NCBI RefSeq assembly: GCF_017876165.1
Contig: NZ_JAGINQ010000017.1
Span: forward strand, 58,903-122,902
Length of the DNA stretch: 64,000 bases
Source: Azospirillum soli
Lineage (GTDB): Bacteria > Pseudomonadota > Alphaproteobacteria > Azospirillales > Azospirillaceae
Reading direction: 5' to 3'
The translations under genes were made by a program, and so were the position numbers. The first letter of the stretch is position 1. Each line of letters begins with the position of its first letter. The notes under the pieces are model-generated. The model worked only from the letters and a program-made list of their open reading frames with translations, was not told the origin of the DNA and did no database searches. Of the stretch, positions 1 to 10,140 are shown piece after piece.

Positions 1-1933
<1,933 letters not shown>

Positions 1934-2032
1934 CGCCCTTACTCCCCGTTCTTCTTGGGTTTGGAACGGAGTGTGGCGATCCGGCGGCGCAGGTCAACCC
2001 GAAGCTGGCGGAAGAATGGAATGCGCCGCGCT

Positions 2033-2593
2033 TTATGCCGCGCGGTCGAGGGCAGCGCCCTGGAAACGGTCGAGAACGGTGTTGAAGGCGCCGGCCCCGT
2101 CTTCCAGCGCTTCCAGCGCCAGGGAGAACTGGTTCGGGCGCGGCAGGTCGAAGGTGACGGAGAATTCCCCGCCTTCCAGCTCGATCCGGCCGCCGTGCTT
2201 GCGCGACAGCGCGCGCATGCGGACGTTGTCGGCGAGGCAGATCATGTGGACCTGCTGGATGGACCGGTTGGCAGCGATGGTCATGGTGCGGCGAATCAGG
2301 GTGGTGCCGACCTTTCGCCCCTGAAGCCCCTTTTCCACGCTGATCCCCAGTTCGGCCTGATTCGGCCAGAGCAGGCGGTCGGTGCACAACTCGACCGCGC
2401 CGCGCAGCTCGCCCTGGATGAAGGCCCCGACCAGAATGGTGCGGCCCCAGTCGAGGCCGGCGACGTGCTGCCGGATGACGTCGTCGGAAATGGTGCCGGT
2501 GAAACGCGCGTAGCGGTCAGTCCGGTCCAGCCGCAGCAGGTGCGCCAGATATTGGTCCCGTTCGGTGGGGAGAAGCTTGCGGAAAGCAGGCAT
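2033..2593 (-). CDS. GNAT-family N-acetyltransferase
   Basis: This 186-residue protein has the layout of a Gcn5-related N-acetyltransferase. An N-terminal helix region (RDQYLAHLLRLDRTDRYARF) leads into strands ending in ELGISVEKGLQGRKVGTTLI near residues 83-102. The QGRKVG part resembles the acetyl-CoA pyrophosphate-binding loop (Q/R-x-x-G-x-G/A) in slightly altered form. The following ICLADNVRMRALSRKHG segment matches the family's motif B (N..A..L..K.G). It should transfer an acetyl group from acetyl-CoA, but the substrate cannot be inferred. It lies 99 bases upstream of the oxoprolinase-type gene on the same strand and is divergent from the J-domain gene, with 247 bases between them. The stop is TAA at 2033-2035. 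Confidence 0.85.
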   Translation of the reverse strand: MPAFRKLLPTERDQYLAHLLRLDRTDRYARFTGTISDDVIRQHVAGLDWGRTILVGAFIQGELRGAVELCTDRLLWPNQAELGISVEKGLQGRKVGTTLIRRTMTIAANRSIQQVHMICLADNVRMRALSRKHGGRIELEGGEFSVTFDLPRPNQFSLALEALEDGAGAFNTVLDRFQGAALDRAA

Positions 2594-2840
2594 GGCTCTT
2601 GTCGCTCACGTTTGTCGAACCGATAAACGCACCGCTTGAGAGCGCTCGTCCCTAGAATGCCGACCGTTGAATCAGCCGAACGTCATATGAGTTTGACACT
2701 GCATCCCGAAATGGTGCGGCGCAACATGAATGGCAAGGGCACCGGCCGGAAAGGGCCAAGCTTGTGGCGGAGACGCAACAGTTGGCGGGGCGGAGGCCGG
2801 CCGTTATGCTGCGCCTCATCCGGCAAGAGGCGTTTTCGCA

Positions 2841-3581
2841 ATGAGCATCTGGGGCACGATCCTGGGCGGGGCCGCGGGCTTCGCCATCGGCGGACCAATC
2901 GGCGCGCTGGTGGGACTGGCGGCCGGGCACGCGGTGGGCCGCTTCCGGCTGGAGGGGATGTGCGGGCCGGGCGACGCCACCAAGTCCATCGCCTTCACCA
3001 TCGGCGTCATCGCGCTGGCCGCCAAGATGGCGCGCGCCGATGGGGTGGTGAAGCGCGTGGAGGTGGACACCTTCAAGCGCCTGTTCCGGGTGCCCCCGGA
3101 GGAATTGGACAACGTCGGCCGCGTTTTCGACCTCGCGCGGCGCGACACCCACGGATTTGAGGAGTACGCGCGGCAGATCGCGGCCCTGTTCGAGAACCGG
3201 CACGCGGTTCTGGAAGAGCTGCTGGACAGCCTGCTGATGATCGCCGAGGCCGACGACGAGCTGCACGAGACCGAGGTGGAGTATCTGCGCAGCGTGGCGC
3301 ACATCTTCGGGTTCGCCGACGCCGATTTCGATCGCATCCTGGCCGGGCACCATGTGGCGGGAACGGCGGACGAGACCAATCCCTACGGCGTGCTGGGCGT
3401 CTCGCGCACGGCGACGGATGATGAGGTGAAGGCGGCACACCGCCGTCTGGTGCGCGAGCATCACCCCGACCGGCTGATCGCCCAGGGCCTTCCGCAGGAG
3501 TTCATCGACCTCGCCACCCAGAAGGTCGCCACGATCAACGCGGCCTATGATCGGGTCGCGAAGGAGCGCGGGCGGGGGTGA
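2841..3581 (+). CDS. djlA: DjlA-like co-chaperone with TerB and J domains
   Basis: A 246-residue protein. The N-terminus has a glycine-rich hydrophobic segment (TILGGAAGFAIGGPIGALVG and onward, residues about 5-30), as in membrane-anchored DjlA. A TerB/DjlA helical domain follows (about 50-165, AAKMARADGVVKRVE and LLMIAEADDELHETE), then a C-terminal J domain (about 180-246, NPYGVLGVSRTATDDEVKAAHR and the catalytic HPD in REHHPDRL). The HPD motif should stimulate the ATPase of DnaK. ATG at 2841 was chosen over upstream in-frame starts because the protein then begins at the family's usual point, and AAGAGG lies about 10 bases upstream. The gene is followed by a palindromic repeat block rather than a close neighbour, so it is probably transcribed alone. 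Confidence 0.88.
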   Translation: MSIWGTILGGAAGFAIGGPIGALVGLAAGHAVGRFRLEGMCGPGDATKSIAFTIGVIALAAKMARADGVVKRVEVDTFKRLFRVPPEELDNVGRVFDLARRDTHGFEEYARQIAALFENRHAVLEELLDSLLMIAEADDELHETEVEYLRSVAHIFGFADADFDRILAGHHVAGTADETNPYGVLGVSRTATDDEVKAAHRRLVREHHPDRLIAQGLPQEFIDLATQKVATINAAYDRVAKERGRG

Positions 3582-3586
3582 TTTCC

Positions 3587-3725
3587 CCCTCTCCCGCCCC
3601 GGGAGAGGGTGGCCGCGCAGCGGCCGGATGAGGGGCTTGCAAAGGTTGAACGCTGATCCTTGTCGGCACCCTCACCCTTCCCACGCTTCGCGTGGGCCCC
3701 TTCCCTCTCCCGGGGCGGGAGAGGG
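3587..3725. repeat. Mosaic palindromic intergenic repeat (REP/BIME-like)
   Basis: Two near-identical perfect hairpins bracket this block. One has arms at 3587-3596 and 3600-3609, the other at 3703-3712 and 3716-3725. Both use CCCTCTCCCG with CGGGAGAGGG, a 10-bp stem and a 3-base loop. Between them lie two more hairpins: GGCCGC-GCA-GCGGCC at 3611-3625 and CCCACGC-TTC-GCGTGGG at 3680-3696. The whole is non-coding between the J-domain gene and the ABC-F gene. A related but degenerate copy occurs at about 45676-45745. The structure suggests a dispersed REP-like element that may also act as a terminator or mRNA stabiliser. Confidence 0.75.
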
Positions 3726-3791
3726 AATTCGGTCGCGGCGGGCGGGCCGGCGGGCTATAAAAGCGGCCCTTCATTCTCCATGTTCCGGGTC

Positions 3792-5618
3792 ATGGCTCCT
3801 CCCGCTCCCATCACCGCGCTTCAGGGCGTGTCCATCACCTTCGGCGGCCGGCCGCTGTTCGAAACCATCGACGTGTCCATCGCGCGCGGCGACAAGGCCT
3901 GTCTGGTCGGCCGCAACGGGTCCGGCAAGTCCACGCTGATGAAGGTGCTCGCCGGCATGGTCCAGCCGGACGGCGGGCAGGTCTTCGTGCAGCCGGGCGC
4001 CCGCATCGCCTATCTGCCGCAGGAGCCGGACTTCACCGGCTGCGCGACCGTCCATGATTACGTGGCCAGCGGGCTGCCGGCGGACGAGCAGGACGAGGCG
4101 CACCGGGTGGACGCGGTGCTGGACCGCTTGCAGGTCGCCGGGCATCTCGACCCCAACACGCTGTCGGGCGGCGAGGCGCGGCGCGCGGCGCTGGCCCGCA
4201 CGCTGGTCGGCAACCCGGACGTGATGCTGCTGGACGAGCCGACCAACCACCTCGACCTTCCCACCATCGAGTGGCTGGAAGAGGAGTTGCTGGCCTATCG
4301 CGGCGGGCTGCTGCTGATCTCGCACGACCGCACCTTCCTGAACCGGCTGGCGCGGCGGACGCTGTGGCTGGACCGCGGCACGGTGCGGGCGACCGATCGC
4401 GGCTTCTCCGAGTTCGAGGCGTGGCAGGCCGAGGTGTTCGAATCGGAGGAGATCGCCGCCCAGAAGCTCGACCGCAAGATCGAAGGCGAGATGAAGTGGC
4501 TGCGCGAGGGCATCTCCGCCCGGCGAACCCGCAACATGGGCCGCGTGCGCGCGCTGCTGCAATTGCGGACGGACCGGGCCGAGCGGATCAAGGGCGGGCA
4601 GCAGGCCAAGCTCGCCATTTCCGAGGCCGAGCGCGGCGGGCGGCTGGTCATCGAGGCGGAGCGGATTTCCAAGGCGTTTGACTCGTCCGAGGGGCCGAAG
4701 GTCATCGTCAAGGATTTCTCCACGCGCATCCTGCGCGGGGATCGGGTCGGGCTGATCGGGCCGAACGGCGCCGGCAAGTCCACCCTGTTGAAGATGCTGA
4801 CCGGCCAGATGGAGCCGGACAGCGGCACGGTGCGGCTGGGGACCAATCTGGAAACCGCCTATTTCGACCAGCGGCGCGCCGGGCTCGACCCCGAGGACAC
4901 GATCCGCAAGGTGCTGTGCCCGTTCGGCGGCGACAGCGTGATGGTCAATGGGAACCCGCGCCACGTCGCCGGCTACATCCGCGACTTCCTGTTCGACACC
5001 CGGCAGCTGGACAGCCCGGTGAAGGCCCTGTCCGGCGGTGAGCGCAACCGGCTGCTGCTGGCGCGGCTGTTCGCGCGGCCCAGCAACATGATGATCCTCG
5101 ACGAGCCGACCAACGACCTGGACATGGACACGTTGGACCTGCTGGAGGACGTGCTGGGCGACTATCAGGGCACGCTGCTGCTGGTCAGCCACGACCGCGA
5201 TTTCCTCGACCGGCTGGTGACGAGCACGATCGCCCTGGAAGGGGACGGCACGGTCGCCGAATACGCGGGCGGCTATTCCGACTATCTGATCCAGCGCCCG
5301 GCGCCGAAGGAGAAGGCGGCGGCCCCCGCGAAGGCCAAGCCGGCGGCCCAGCCCGCCGCGCCGAAGCCCAGGGGCAAGCTGAGCTACAAGGACCAGCGCG
5401 AACTGGACGAGCTGCCGGCGCGCATGGACACGCTGACCGCCGAGGTGGCGAAGCTGGAAAAGGCGCTGGCCGACCCCGACCTGTTCACCCGCGACGCGGC
5501 GAAGTTCCAGAAGACGTCGGAGCAGCTGCACGCCAAGCAGGCCGAGCTGGCCGCCGCCGAGGAACGCTGGCTGGAGCTGGAAGCCTTGCGCGAGGAGCTG
5601 GAAGGCGGCCGGGGATGA
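3792..5618 (+). CDS. ABC-F family ATPase (Uup-like)
   Basis: This protein of about 608 residues has two ABC ATPase cassettes and no membrane segments, the ABC-F layout. Cassette 1 has Walker A GRNGSGKST, signature SGGEARRAAL and Walker B LLDEPTNHLD. Cassette 2 has GPNGAGKST, SGGERNRLLL and ILDEPTNDLD. The linker between them is helical and rich in charged residues. The C-terminus (about 535-605) is an Ala/Pro/Lys linker followed by a coiled coil (KLSYKDQRELDELPARM and onward), as in Uup, which binds DNA or ribosomes. The role is expected at the ribosome or in nucleic-acid metabolism, not in transport. ATG 3792 is used; ATG 3780 is an in-frame alternative and neither has a good ribosome binding site. 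The stop overlaps the start of the next gene (ATGA). Confidence 0.9.
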   Translation: MAPPAPITALQGVSITFGGRPLFETIDVSIARGDKACLVGRNGSGKSTLMKVLAGMVQPDGGQVFVQPGARIAYLPQEPDFTGCATVHDYVASGLPADEQDEAHRVDAVLDRLQVAGHLDPNTLSGGEARRAALARTLVGNPDVMLLDEPTNHLDLPTIEWLEEELLAYRGGLLLISHDRTFLNRLARRTLWLDRGTVRATDRGFSEFEAWQAEVFESEEIAAQKLDRKIEGEMKWLREGISARRTRNMGRVRALLQLRTDRAERIKGGQQAKLAISEAERGGRLVIEAERISKAFDSSEGPKVIVKDFSTRILRGDRVGLIGPNGAGKSTLLKMLTGQMEPDSGTVRLGTNLETAYFDQRRAGLDPEDTIRKVLCPFGGDSVMVNGNPRHVAGYIRDFLFDTRQLDSPVKALSGGERNRLLLARLFARPSNMMILDEPTNDLDMDTLDLLEDVLGDYQGTLLLVSHDRDFLDRLVTSTIALEGDGTVAEYAGGYSDYLIQRPAPKEKAAAPAKAKPAAQPAAPKPRGKLSYKDQRELDELPARMDTLTAEVAKLEKALADPDLFTRDAAKFQKTSEQLHAKQAELAAAEERWLELEALREELEGGRG

Positions 5619-6493
5619 GCTTTCGCGACTCCCTGATGGCGCTTGTGGTGATGGCGCTGTGGGGACTGAACTTCGTGGTCGCGAAATGGGGGCTGGCGGA
5701 ATTCCCGCCGATGTTCCTCATGGCCTTGCGCTTCATGCTGGTGGCGGCGCTGCTGCTGCCCTTCACGCGGGTGCCGAAGGGCAGGATGCTGCCCATCGCC
5801 GCGCTGTCGGTGACGCTGGGCAGCATCCATTTCCCGCTGATGTTCAACGGGCTGAACGGCATCGACGCGGCCACCGCCTCCATCGCGGCGCAGGCGCAGG
5901 TGCCCTTCTCCTCCCTGCTGGCGGCGATCCTGTTCAAGGACAAGCTGGGCTGGCGCCGGGCCTTGGGCATGGCGGCCTCCTTCGCCGGGGTGGTCGTCAT
6001 CGCGGGCGAGCCGCGCCTTGCCGGGCAGTTGACTCCGCTGCTGCTGATCCTGGGGGCGAGCCTCGCCTTCGCGGTCGCCAGCGCGCAGATGAAGATGATC
6101 ACCGGCGTGGACGGCTTCGCGCTGAACGGCTGGATGGCGCTGTTCGCCGCGCCGCAGCTGCTGGTGCTGTCGCTGCTGATGGAGCAGGGGCAGATGGAGG
6201 CGGTCGCCAACGCGACCCCGTGGGGGTGGGCGTCGCTCGCCTACCTCGCGATCGGGGCGACCATCGGGGCCTACGGCCTGTGGTACCCTCTGCTGCGCAA
6301 GTATGAGGTGAACCAGACCATGCCCTATCTGCTGACCGTGCCGGTGTTCGGCGTGGCGGCGGGCGTTCTTCTGATGGACGACCCGTTCACGCTGCGGCTG
6401 GTGCTGGGCGGGCTGCTGACGGTGGGCGGAGTCGCGGTCGTCGTGCTGAGGCGCCCCACCGTGGTGGCGGAGAAGGTGACCAACCCGACATGA
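5615..6493 (+). CDS. EamA-family drug/metabolite transporter
   Basis: A 292-residue inner-membrane protein with about ten hydrophobic helices arranged as two five-helix EamA repeats. The first repeat opens with LMALVVMALWGLNFVVAKW, the second with LLILGASLAFAVASAQMKM. The segment following helix 4 (ATASIAAQAQVPFSSLLAAI) resembles the O-acetylserine/cysteine exporter branch (EamA/YdeD), so efflux of amino acids or related metabolites is likely; the substrate is inferred. It overlaps the ABC-F gene upstream by 4 bases and the amidase gene downstream by 4 bases, so the three genes probably form one translationally coupled operon. Confidence 0.87.
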   Translation: MSFRDSLMALVVMALWGLNFVVAKWGLAEFPPMFLMALRFMLVAALLLPFTRVPKGRMLPIAALSVTLGSIHFPLMFNGLNGIDAATASIAAQAQVPFSSLLAAILFKDKLGWRRALGMAASFAGVVVIAGEPRLAGQLTPLLLILGASLAFAVASAQMKMITGVDGFALNGWMALFAAPQLLVLSLLMEQGQMEAVANATPWGWASLAYLAIGATIGAYGLWYPLLRKYEVNQTMPYLLTVPVFGVAAGVLLMDDPFTLRLVLGGLLTVGGVAVVVLRRPTVVAEKVTNPT

Positions 6494-7176
6494 TGAGAAT
6501 CGTTTCCCTGCCCTCCCCCAACCATGGACCTCGGCCGGAGGGGACGCGGGCGGAACTGCTCATTCTTCATTATACGGGCATGCCGACGGCGGCCGATGCC
6601 CTGGCCCGGCTGTGCGATCCGGCGGCGCAGGTCAGCGCCCATTACACGGTGGACGAGGACGGCACCGTCTACGCCCATGTGCCCGAGGACCGGCGCGCGT
6701 GGCACGCGGGCGTGTCGTCCTGGCGGGGCGTGGCCGACGTGAACAGCCGGTCCATCGGAATCGAGATCGTCAATCCGGGGCACGAGTTCGGCTATCGGCC
6801 TTTCCCCGAGGCGCAGATGATGGCGGTGGCGGAGCTGTGCCGGGACGTGATGGGACGGCATGGGATCGCCCCGGAGGACGTCATCGGGCACAGCGACATC
6901 GCCCCGTCGCGCAAGGAGGATCCCGGCGAACTGTTCGACTGGCGCGGGCTGGCGGCGCAAGGGATCGGGGTTTGGCCGGAGGCGCTGGATCCGGACGACG
7001 GGCCGGTTGGCGAGGGCGAGGTGGCGGCGTTGCTGGGGCGCTATGGGTATGACGCGGCCTGCCCGCGCACGCTGCTGTCTTTCCAACGGCATTTCCGGCC
7101 GGAGGCGATGACGGGGGAAGCCGACGCGGAGACGGTGCGGCGGCTGCGCGCGCTGATGCGGATGACCGGGCGATAA
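6490..7176 (+). CDS. N-acetylmuramoyl-L-alanine amidase (Amidase_2, AmiD/AmpD type)
   Basis: This 228-residue protein has the Amidase_2 zinc fold: ELLILHYTGM with the first His, AWHAGVSSW, NSRSIGIEIVNPG, and GHSDIAPSRKEDPGELFDW with the second His and the C-terminal acidic ligand. A small helical domain at about 165-228 (GEGEVAALLGRYGYD) resembles a peptidoglycan-binding_1 domain, as in AmiD. The expected reaction is cleavage of the amide bond between N-acetylmuramic acid and L-alanine of muropeptides. No signal peptide is evident, so a cytoplasmic AmpD-like recycling role is possible, whereas AmiD itself is a lipoprotein. ATG 6490 overlaps the EamA stop codon; ATG 6493 is an alternative. The coding sequence contains a MraZ-operator-like repeat at 6851-6865. 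Confidence 0.87.
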   Translation: MMRIVSLPSPNHGPRPEGTRAELLILHYTGMPTAADALARLCDPAAQVSAHYTVDEDGTVYAHVPEDRRAWHAGVSSWRGVADVNSRSIGIEIVNPGHEFGYRPFPEAQMMAVAELCRDVMGRHGIAPEDVIGHSDIAPSRKEDPGELFDWRGLAAQGIGVWPEALDPDDGPVGEGEVAALLGRYGYDAACPRTLLSFQRHFRPEAMTGEADAETVRRLRALMRMTGR

Positions 7177-7243
7177 GCGATATCGCTATCGGCGCGCCAT
7201 ACCTTATATTGATGAGCGTTGCCGATCATCGGTGGGGCGCGGT

Positions 7244-7828
7244 ATGTCGGAACCAGCCTACAAGCGCATGAGCGTGGATGAGTTCCTCGTCTGGGACGAT
7301 GGGACTGACACGAAGTATGAGCTGATCGACGGCGTGCCGGTGGCGATGGCGCCGACCTATGGGGCGCATCAGATCATAGCGGTCAACGCCGCCGTTGCCC
7401 TGACGGATGTTCTGCGCAAGCGCCCGCCCTGCCATGTGCGGTCGGAGGCGGGCATCCTGAAGCCCAACAGCTTCCGGAACTACTTTCAGGCCGACCTCGC
7501 GGTGACCTGCAAGCCGCATGAGCACGGGCAATACGCCGTTCCTGATCCGCTGGTCATCGTCGAGATCCTGTCCCGCTCGACGGAGGATCACGACCGCAAG
7601 ATCAAGCTGCCGGTCTACCGGTCCATCGCCAGCGTGCAGGAGATCGTCCTGATCCACTCGGAGATGCTGTTCGTCGAGGTGCATCGGCGGCTGGACGACA
7701 CGCGGTGGCAGGTCGATTTGCTGGTCGAAGACGCGGACGTGCTGACGCTCGACGGCGTCGGGTTCGAGGCGCCCGTGTCGGCGCTTTATGCGAACGTGGA
7801 TTTGGGAGCAGGCCCCACCGGCGGCTGA
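7244..7828 (+). CDS. Uma2-family putative restriction-endonuclease-like protein
   Basis: A 194-residue protein with the Uma2 (DUF820) pattern: RMSVDEFLVWDDGTDTKYELIDGVPVAMAP at the N-terminus, AVNAAVALTDVLR, YFQADLAVTC (the PD part) and PLVIVEILSRSTEDHDRKIKLPVYRSI, giving the E-x-L-S-x-S-T..D motif of the PD-(D/E)XK-like fold. The family is common in cyanobacteria and scattered in other bacteria and its biological role is unclear; nuclease activity is inferred only from the fold. ATG 7244 was preferred to GTG 7232 because a G-rich stretch (GGGGCGCGG) sits just upstream. The gene is followed by 120 bases before the MFS gene. Confidence 0.82.
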   Translation: MSEPAYKRMSVDEFLVWDDGTDTKYELIDGVPVAMAPTYGAHQIIAVNAAVALTDVLRKRPPCHVRSEAGILKPNSFRNYFQADLAVTCKPHEHGQYAVPDPLVIVEILSRSTEDHDRKIKLPVYRSIASVQEIVLIHSEMLFVEVHRRLDDTRWQVDLLVEDADVLTLDGVGFEAPVSALYANVDLGAGPTGG

Positions 7829-7949
7829 CCGGGGACGGGGGACGGGCGCGGGGAACGGGAGCATCCCGCGCCTGATCTGTTTGCACACTTATGTGCGGCG
7901 CAGCAACGACGCCGCGCACGAGGCTGCAATCAAGGACAAGAGGCTCCCA

Positions 7950-9212
7950 TTGAAACCAGAAACCGCTGGCAAAACGGGCATTGCGGGCACACTGCCGACG
8001 GTGGTGGCGCTGCTGGTCGGCTTTGGGCTGATGCAGATGGGGAACACGCTGCAAGGCACGCTGCTGACCGTGCGCGGCGGCATCGAGGGATTCTCCGCGA
8101 CGGAAATCGGGTTGATCGGTTCGGGCTTTTCGGCCGGGCTGGTGCTGGGATCGTTGAGGGCGGGAGCGCTGATCCGCGCGGTCGGGCACACGCGGACCTT
8201 CGCGGCGCTGGCCTCGCTGGCGTCGGCGGCCGCCCTGCTCCACCTGATGATCGTGGACCCGATCGCTTGGGTGGTCTTCCGCACCATGACCGGATTCTGC
8301 TTCGCCGGCCTGTTCATGGCGGTGGAAAGCTGGCTGAACGGTGCGGCGACTCCGGCCATCCGGGGGCAGATCCTCGGCCTGTACAGCATGACCGGGCTGA
8401 TTTCCGGCGTGGCGGGGCAGCTGCTGCTGCCGGTTGCGAATCCGGCGGGCTTCATGCTGTTCTGCATCGCGTCGGTCATCATCTCGCTGGCACTGGTGCC
8501 AGTGACGGTCTCGCGCGCCACCGCGCCGAACCTGGGCGAGGAGCAGGCCGGGCTGGACCTGCGCAAGCTGTACCGGCAGTCGCCGTTCGGGCTTGTCGCC
8601 GCCTTCCTGTGCGGGATCACCACGGGGGCGTTCTTCGCGCTCGGCCCCTATTACGCGCAGAGGCTGGACTTTTCGGAGACGGGCATCGCCGTCTTCATGG
8701 CCTGCGCGACGCTGGGCGCCTTCGCCACCACCTGGCCGTTCGGCTGGATTTCCGACCGGATGGACCGGCGGATCGTGGTCATCGCGATCGCGCTGGGCTC
8801 CGCGCTGATCCTGGGAGCGACGGTGCTGGCCGTGCCGGAGCGGCTGCCGCCGCTGCTCACCTACGTCCTGGCCTTCGCCTTCGGCGGGCTGATCCTGCCC
8901 ACCTACAATGTGGTCGTCGCCCATGTGAACGACGCGGTCACGCCGCAGGAGTTCGTCGCCGCGTCGGGCGGCCTGCTGATCGTCCAGGGCACGGGCATGG
9001 CGACCGGGCCGGTGCTGGGCGGCTTCGCCATGTCCTACCTGGGAAACGATGGGCTGGCGTGGCTGATCGTCGCCGCGCAGGGGCTGATCGCGCTGTGGGG
9101 CTTCTATCGGATGACCCGCCGCGCCGCGCCGGAGGTGAAGGAGCATTTCCCCGCCATGCCCGTGTCCCCGGTGGGCACGCAGCTGATCGAGGCGACGCAA
9201 CGCGCTTCATAG
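7950..9212 (+). CDS. MFS transporter
   Basis: The protein has about 420 residues and twelve hydrophobic helices, in the major facilitator fold. The loop between helices 2 and 3 is degenerate (GSLRAGALIRAVGHTRTF). The second half has FGWISDRMDRRIVVI, a good copy of the GXXXDRXGRR-type loop. The segment WLNGAATPAIRGQILGLYSMTG is characteristic of the YcaD/YfkF-like branch of MFS proteins. The substrate is not known. The chosen start is TTG at 7950, with AAGAGG about 7 bases upstream, giving MKPETAGKTGIAGT before helix 1; no ATG fits this position. A hairpin lies just after the stop. Confidence 0.87.
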   Translation: MKPETAGKTGIAGTLPTVVALLVGFGLMQMGNTLQGTLLTVRGGIEGFSATEIGLIGSGFSAGLVLGSLRAGALIRAVGHTRTFAALASLASAAALLHLMIVDPIAWVVFRTMTGFCFAGLFMAVESWLNGAATPAIRGQILGLYSMTGLISGVAGQLLLPVANPAGFMLFCIASVIISLALVPVTVSRATAPNLGEEQAGLDLRKLYRQSPFGLVAAFLCGITTGAFFALGPYYAQRLDFSETGIAVFMACATLGAFATTWPFGWISDRMDRRIVVIAIALGSALILGATVLAVPERLPPLLTYVLAFAFGGLILPTYNVVVAHVNDAVTPQEFVAASGGLLIVQGTGMATGPVLGGFAMSYLGNDGLAWLIVAAQGLIALWGFYRMTRRAAPEVKEHFPAMPVSPVGTQLIEATQRAS

Positions 9213-9223
9213 CTAGCAAAAAT

Positions 9224-9248
9224 GGGGGCCGGTTTGGGATCGGCCCCC
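9224..9248 (+). terminator. Hairpin after the MFS gene
   Basis: GGGGGCCG at 9224-9231 pairs with CGGCCCCC at 9241-9248 (8-bp stem, 9-base loop). There is no clear run of T after it, so it is a weak intrinsic terminator or an mRNA 3' stabiliser. It separates the MFS gene from the rnpB promoter. Confidence 0.5.
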
Positions 9249-9266
9249 ACCACCTTCCAAGCGGCA

Positions 9267-9295
9267 TTGCGGATCCCGTCATTCCTCTGTACATA
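9267..9295 (+). promoter_or_regulatory. rnpB promoter
   Basis: A TTGCGG box at 9267-9272 and a TACATA box at 9290-9295 are separated by exactly 17 bases. Transcription would start about 7 bases later, at 9302-9303, which is where the P1 helix of RNase P RNA begins. The agreement of spacing and start supports a housekeeping sigma-70 promoter. Confidence 0.65.
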
Positions 9296-9301
9296 GTGCC
9301 C

Positions 9302-9718
<417 letters not shown>

Positions 9719-9842
9719 CTTATCCCATCCATTCCTAGCCCGTTCGGGGTGGCGCCCTGCCCCGAAATCGCGGGGTTTTGCCCTGCCCCCCAAAACTTTC
9801 CCCAGGATCATCCACAGCCGGTGGATAACTGTGGGGCGTTTT

Positions 9843-9859
9843 CCCATGCCGTCCCATGC
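9843..9859 (-). promoter_or_regulatory. Upstream MraZ half-operator
   Basis: CCCA tetramers at 9843-9846 and 9853-9856 read TGGG with a 10-bp period on the minus strand. The 17 bases CCCATGCCGTCCCATGC are identical to 10118-10134 in the main operator, 275 bp downstream. The identity over both repeats and spacers suggests a second MraZ site that could allow looping. Confidence 0.55.
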
Positions 9860-9986
9860 CAGACCCGTATCCACCCCCCCTGCTGGGTAGGCCTTTGGGA
9901 GGGTGCGATTCGGACTTAGGCAAAGTTATTTCACTATAGATTCGGGTCGGATTTTAGGAACATTCGGCGAACCGCCCGAGTCGCAG

Positions 9987-10006
9987 TTATCCACAGGTGT
10001 GCATAA
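9987..10006. promoter_or_regulatory. Inverted pair of perfect DnaA boxes
   Basis: TTATCCACA lies at 9987-9995 on the plus strand. TTATGCACA lies on the minus strand at 9998-10006. Both match the consensus TTATNCACA fully and they are 2 bp apart, head to head. Near matches occur at about 9810-9830. The position upstream of mraZ suggests DnaA control of the dcw cluster. Confidence 0.6.
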
Positions 10007-10111
10007 CACCGGAACTCTGCGACATTTCGCCGATTCCGTTCACCTATTTGCGCCGAAGCAACACATCGGGTGAAAAGTCTTGACACTGGTATCTGATTAC
10101 TGGCGGGGCCG

Positions 10112-10140
10112 TTGACGCCCATGCCGTCCCATGCTATCCC
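10112..10140 (+). promoter_or_regulatory. Candidate mraZ promoter
   Basis: TTGACG at 10112-10117 is followed after 17 bases by TATCCC at 10135-10140, preceded by an extended -10 TG at 10132-10133. The -10 and spacer lie inside the MraZ operator, as expected for autorepression. A second TTGACA at 10080-10085 has no good -10 partner. Confidence 0.5.
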
